In this document: piece by piece, positions 12,847-15,645 of the stretch
How the letters are laid out: each line of letters begins with the position of its first letter
Position numbering within the stretch: position 1 is the stretch's first letter
DNA from: JBFGCM01 sp041581135
GTDB lineage: Bacteria > Actinomycetota > Acidimicrobiia > Spongiisociales > UBA5794
Length of the DNA stretch: 15,645 bases
Assembly (NCBI GenBank): GCA_041581135.1
Contig: JBFGCM010000083.1
Coordinates: 1 to 15,645 of the forward strand
Reading direction: 5' to 3'
Made by a program: the position numbers and the translations under genes
Notes under the pieces: model-generated
Told to the model about the DNA's origin: nothing
Seen by the model: the letters and a program-made list of their open reading frames with translations, nothing else
The model's database searches: none

Positions 12847-15429
12847 CTACTCGCCGACCACTCTGAGGTTCGGCTTGGTGTCGATGTCGCGGGGTCGGCC
12901 CGCCACGGCCCGCAGCAGAGTGTTGATCGTCGCCACGTCCATGGGCTCGGCGAGATAGAAGCCCTGCGCCACCTCGCATCCGATGTCAGAGAGCCATTGC
13001 GCTTGGTCGGCGTGCTCGATGCCCTCGACGATGGTCTGGAGCCCGAGGGTGGCCCCCAGCCCGATGACCGCACGAGCAAGTGGGGAGTCGTTGCCTCCCT
13101 CGAGCCTGTCGACGAACGACTTGTCCACTTTGATGATGTCGATCGGGAGCCGATCCAGATAGCTGAGCGACGAGTAACCGGTCCCGAAGTCGTCGATGGC
13201 GATGCGCACCCCGAGCTGCTTGAGCCGCTCGAGCGTCTCCACGTAGGCGTCCTGCAGCAACACCGATTCCGTGATCTCCAGCACCAGTCGATTGGGCTCC
13301 AGCCCGTGCTCCTCCAGCGTCCGGTTCACCTTGCGCACGAGGTCCGACCCGACCAGCTGCCGGGGTGAGAGATTCACCGAGATCGAGAGGTGGTCGGGGG
13401 CCAACAGTTGCGAGTCGATCCATTCGCGTGCTTGGCGACACGCCTGGGTCAGCACCCACTCGCCGAGCCGCACGATCAATCCGTTCTCTTCGGCCAACGG
13501 AATGAACTCCGCGGGTGGAACCGGTCCCCGCTCGGGATGATTCCAACGCGTCAACGCCTCGAAACCGACGATTTCGCCACTGTCGAGGGCCACGATCGGC
13601 TGGTAGTAGATCTTGAGGGCCTCGGCATTCACCGCTTGTTGCAGATCGGCCTGAAGCTCCAGACGACGAATCATCTCCTGATGCATGCGGTCCTCGAACA
13701 CCTGGTAGCGACCCTTGCCCTGTCTCTTGGCGGCATACATGGCGGCGTCGGCGTTGCGCAACAGCTGTTCGGACACGTCATCACCGGTGCCGTAAGCGAT
13801 ACCGACACTCGCCCGTGCCGACATGGCGCGGCCTTCGAGGACGAACGGCTCGGCGAGTCGCTCGATGATGCGCGATGCCACTTCCGTGGCGTCGCTGGGC
13901 CGGCGCAGTTCTCGTAGCAACAAGGCGAACTCGTCCCCGCCCAGGCGGGCGACCGAATCCGAGGGACGACAACACAACCGAAGCCGTTCTGCGACCGCGA
14001 TCAACAGCTGATCGCCGGCGGCATGACCCAAGCTGTCGTTGACGGTCTTGAAGTCGTCGACGTCCAGGAACACGACGGCGAGCGACGGTGTGGTGAGGCT
14101 TCCGGTGAGTACGGCCGATCGCACGTGCTCCGCGAACAACGTGCGGTTGGCCAGACCGGTCAACGCGTCGTGACTGGCCTGGTGCCGCAGCTTCTCCTTC
14201 AGCTCGGACAGCTGAGCCAGTGAGTCCTCCAGTCGACCGTTCTCGAGCGACACGCTGACCTGGCTGGCCATGGTGTCGAGCAGCTTGAGGTCCTGGGGTT
14301 GAAACGTGCTGATGTCCCCCAGCCGGTTGGCCACGAAGACCATCCCGATGACTTCACCGCCCCCGCGTAGCGGCGCCACGATGGCGTCCTCGACCGTGTA
14401 CTCGTGAGTACCCGGCACCTGCGCCGAATGGTCGTTGACGCTCGAGAACAACAGCGACTTCCCGGGTTCCAACAGCCCGAGCCACAGAGCTTGATCTTCT
14501 CGGCCGTCGAAGGGCGCCATCACCTCCTGGCGCTCACCGGGTCCTACCGCCGTCCGGTAGGCGTACTGGGAGCCCGACGGGAAGAGCTTGATCTCCACAA
14601 ACTCGGCATCGAACATGTCGCGAGCCCTGGAGGCCGCGGCCACCAAGGCGGTCTCGATCTGCGGCGATTCGTGAAGATCGCGGGTGGCTTCATATAGCGA
14701 CTCCAACCGTGCACGCTCCTCTCGCTGCGACACGTAGGCGCGATAGGCGAGGAAGAGAGCCAGCGGCGGCACCAATGCCAACCAGGCCGAGTCTGGTGAT
14801 CGCCAGATGACCGTGATACCGACGAGCACCAGCGCGGTGTTGAGCACGGCGGCGAGCGACCCCATCATGAGGACGTCACGAATCTCCCCCGGAGCGAGGC
14901 GACCTCCGGTCAGCCGGATGGCAGCGTTGACCAGCACGTTGGCCGCCATGAGCGCGAGCTGGGTGGCGACCACGGCACCGATCCACCCCGGCGGTCCGAG
15001 CGGGTTCCCGAAGGAGACGGCGGCACGAAACACCACGAGTGCGATGGCCGTCTGCATGGTGAACTGGACCAGATTGAACGTGAACTTCAGAAGCGGCTGG
15101 CGGCGGTTGACGCTGAGCACGAACGCGTTGCCGACCAGCTGCGCTGCGATGAGCCCGAGCGGCGACACGAGAAACAGCCCCGCCACCAAGGGGATCTCAG
15201 ACATCGAGAAGCTGTGGGCGTCCCTCCGGAATCTGAGGTGAACGACTGCGAGCTCGCCGAGGTACACCAGGGGTGCGAACACCCACCACGGGACGTCGAC
15301 CGGACCGTCGAGCGGGGGGAGGTCCTTGAGGAACCACACGAGCCCGGCTGCGAACAGGCCGACGGCGATGTTCAGCATCCACACCCTGTCTGTGCCCGAC
15401 AACGAGCGCCGCGTATCGGTGTGTTGCAT
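12847..15429 (-). CDS. Membrane GAF-GGDEF-EAL protein (c-di-GMP cyclase/phosphodiesterase)
   Basis: An 860-residue signalling protein that makes and/or degrades the second messenger c-di-GMP. Residues about 15-235 hold some seven or eight membrane helices of a MASE-like sensor I cannot name. A helical linker and a GAF domain (about 250-395) follow. The GGDEF domain (about 420-580) has an intact GGDEF at 497-501 and an inhibitory-site RxxD at 488-491, five residues before it. The EAL domain (about 590-845) has EAL at 624-626, DDFGTGYSS from 746, Lys770 in VDKSFV and Glu802 in TIVEGIEH, all expected for catalysis. ATG at 15429 (reverse) has a purine run, AGGGATAGGG, 3 bases upstream. Upstream GTG starts would run into the 15-bp repeat array. 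The NSWSG gene ends 34 bp before this start on the same strand. Confidence 0.93.
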   Translation of the reverse strand: MQHTDTRRSLSGTDRVWMLNIAVGLFAAGLVWFLKDLPPLDGPVDVPWWVFAPLVYLGELAVVHLRFRRDAHSFSMSEIPLVAGLFLVSPLGLIAAQLVGNAFVLSVNRRQPLLKFTFNLVQFTMQTAIALVVFRAAVSFGNPLGPPGWIGAVVATQLALMAANVLVNAAIRLTGGRLAPGEIRDVLMMGSLAAVLNTALVLVGITVIWRSPDSAWLALVPPLALFLAYRAYVSQREERARLESLYEATRDLHESPQIETALVAAASRARDMFDAEFVEIKLFPSGSQYAYRTAVGPGERQEVMAPFDGREDQALWLGLLEPGKSLLFSSVNDHSAQVPGTHEYTVEDAIVAPLRGGGEVIGMVFVANRLGDISTFQPQDLKLLDTMASQVSVSLENGRLEDSLAQLSELKEKLRHQASHDALTGLANRTLFAEHVRSAVLTGSLTTPSLAVVFLDVDDFKTVNDSLGHAAGDQLLIAVAERLRLCCRPSDSVARLGGDEFALLLRELRRPSDATEVASRIIERLAEPFVLEGRAMSARASVGIAYGTGDDVSEQLLRNADAAMYAAKRQGKGRYQVFEDRMHQEMIRRLELQADLQQAVNAEALKIYYQPIVALDSGEIVGFEALTRWNHPERGPVPPAEFIPLAEENGLIVRLGEWVLTQACRQAREWIDSQLLAPDHLSISVNLSPRQLVGSDLVRKVNRTLEEHGLEPNRLVLEITESVLLQDAYVETLERLKQLGVRIAIDDFGTGYSSLSYLDRLPIDIIKVDKSFVDRLEGGNDSPLARAVIGLGATLGLQTIVEGIEHADQAQWLSDIGCEVAQGFYLAEPMDVATINTLLRAVAGRPRDIDTKPNLRVVGE

Positions 15430-15463
15430 GGACCCTATCCCTTCGAGGCGGCCGTCATCCACC

Positions 15464-15645
15464 TCATCCGAAAAAGAAGCTGGACCAGGAGTCACCCGAC
15501 CAGGAGTTACCCGACCACGAGTTACCCGACCACGAGTTACCCGACCACGAGTTACCCGACCACGAGTTACCCGACCACGAGTTACCCGACCACGAGTTAC
15601 CCGACCACGAGTTACCCGACCACGAGTTACCCGACCACGAGTTAC
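15464..15645 (-). CDS. C-terminal tail of a protein with NSWSG pentapeptide repeats, cut by the window edge
   Basis: On the minus strand one frame gives ten consecutive NSWSG units, then DSWSSFFFG and TGA at 15464-15466. The body lies beyond the right edge. Several features favour this frame over the two others, of which one also stays open. The copies nearest the stop differ mainly by silent TCG-to-TCC serine changes, plus one Asn-to-Asp change, while the same changes would alter residues in the VTRGR frame. The frame also ends in a stop 34 bp before the next gene's start. Low-complexity Ser-Trp-Ser-Gly tails occur, as I remember, at the ends of secreted actinobacterial proteins such as S8 peptidases, but the identity of this protein cannot be seen. 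It probably shares a transcript with the c-di-GMP gene. Confidence 0.65.
   Translation of the reverse strand, partial: NSWSGNSWSGNSWSGNSWSGNSWSGNSWSGNSWSGNSWSGNSWSGNSWSGDSWSSFFFG
15482..15645. repeat. 15-bp tandem repeat array
   Basis: The unit CCGACCACGAGTTAC on the plus strand repeats head to tail without gaps to the window end. Copies from about 15511 rightward are identical; the two leftmost have CAGGAG in place of CACGAG, and the last also has GTCAC for GTTAC. The unit is a multiple of three, so gain or loss of copies keeps the reading frame. The true copy number is unknown because the array leaves the window. Confidence 0.97.

Noticed and set aside
15482..15645. A CRISPR array at the right edge
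   Set aside because: Units are 15 bp and contiguous with no spacers, so it is a tandem coding repeat rather than repeat-spacer DNA.
15482..15645. A replication-origin iteron array
   Set aside because: The repeat keeps a coding frame with mainly silent variation and a proper stop; no replication gene or AT-rich stretch is nearby.

Overview
GC-rich DNA with compact gene packing, short DUF3052 and DUF5996 genes, and several starts that look leaderless (TANNNT box 6-8 nt before the start codon). Together these suggest an actinobacterium, perhaps of the class Acidimicrobiia. The phylum is an inference from gene content and style; no marker gene is present and no database search was possible.

Left edge to about 2060: a minus-strand WD40 beta-propeller gene runs off the left end. 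Its N-terminus carries only the linker usually found between an NB-ARC/STAND ATPase and a propeller, so the ATPase seems lost. Just upstream, on the opposite strand, is a short decayed WD40-like fragment. From 2070 to 5506 come housekeeping-type genes: a penicillin-binding S13 D-Ala-D-Ala carboxypeptidase, a tandem ACT-domain protein, an M24 metallopeptidase and a small ABM-fold protein.

5509 to 9422: a TauE/SafE permease followed by a metal-uptake locus. A Fur-family regulator (probably Zur) overlaps the ABC ATPase gene (znuC) on the minus strand. The lipoprotein (znuA) and permease (znuB) genes run the other way. The 49-bp gap between the two arms holds a Zur-box-like palindrome that could silence both when zinc is plentiful, although the transporter is split over two divergent transcripts.

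9463 to 12787: a translationally coupled SRPBCC-DUF3052 pair, a DUF5996 gene, a DoxX membrane protein and an aldose-1-epimerase-like gene, with convergent gaps of only 2-7 bp at several junctions.

12847 to the right edge: a large membrane-GAF-GGDEF-EAL c-di-GMP protein with both catalytic motifs and an I-site intact. Immediately upstream, on the same strand, is a 15-bp tandem array. Read in the right frame it is the C-terminal tail of a further gene: ten NSWSG pentapeptides, then DSWSSFFFG and a stop. This is the most unusual item in the window. No tRNA, rRNA, CRISPR array, insertion sequence or phage gene was seen.
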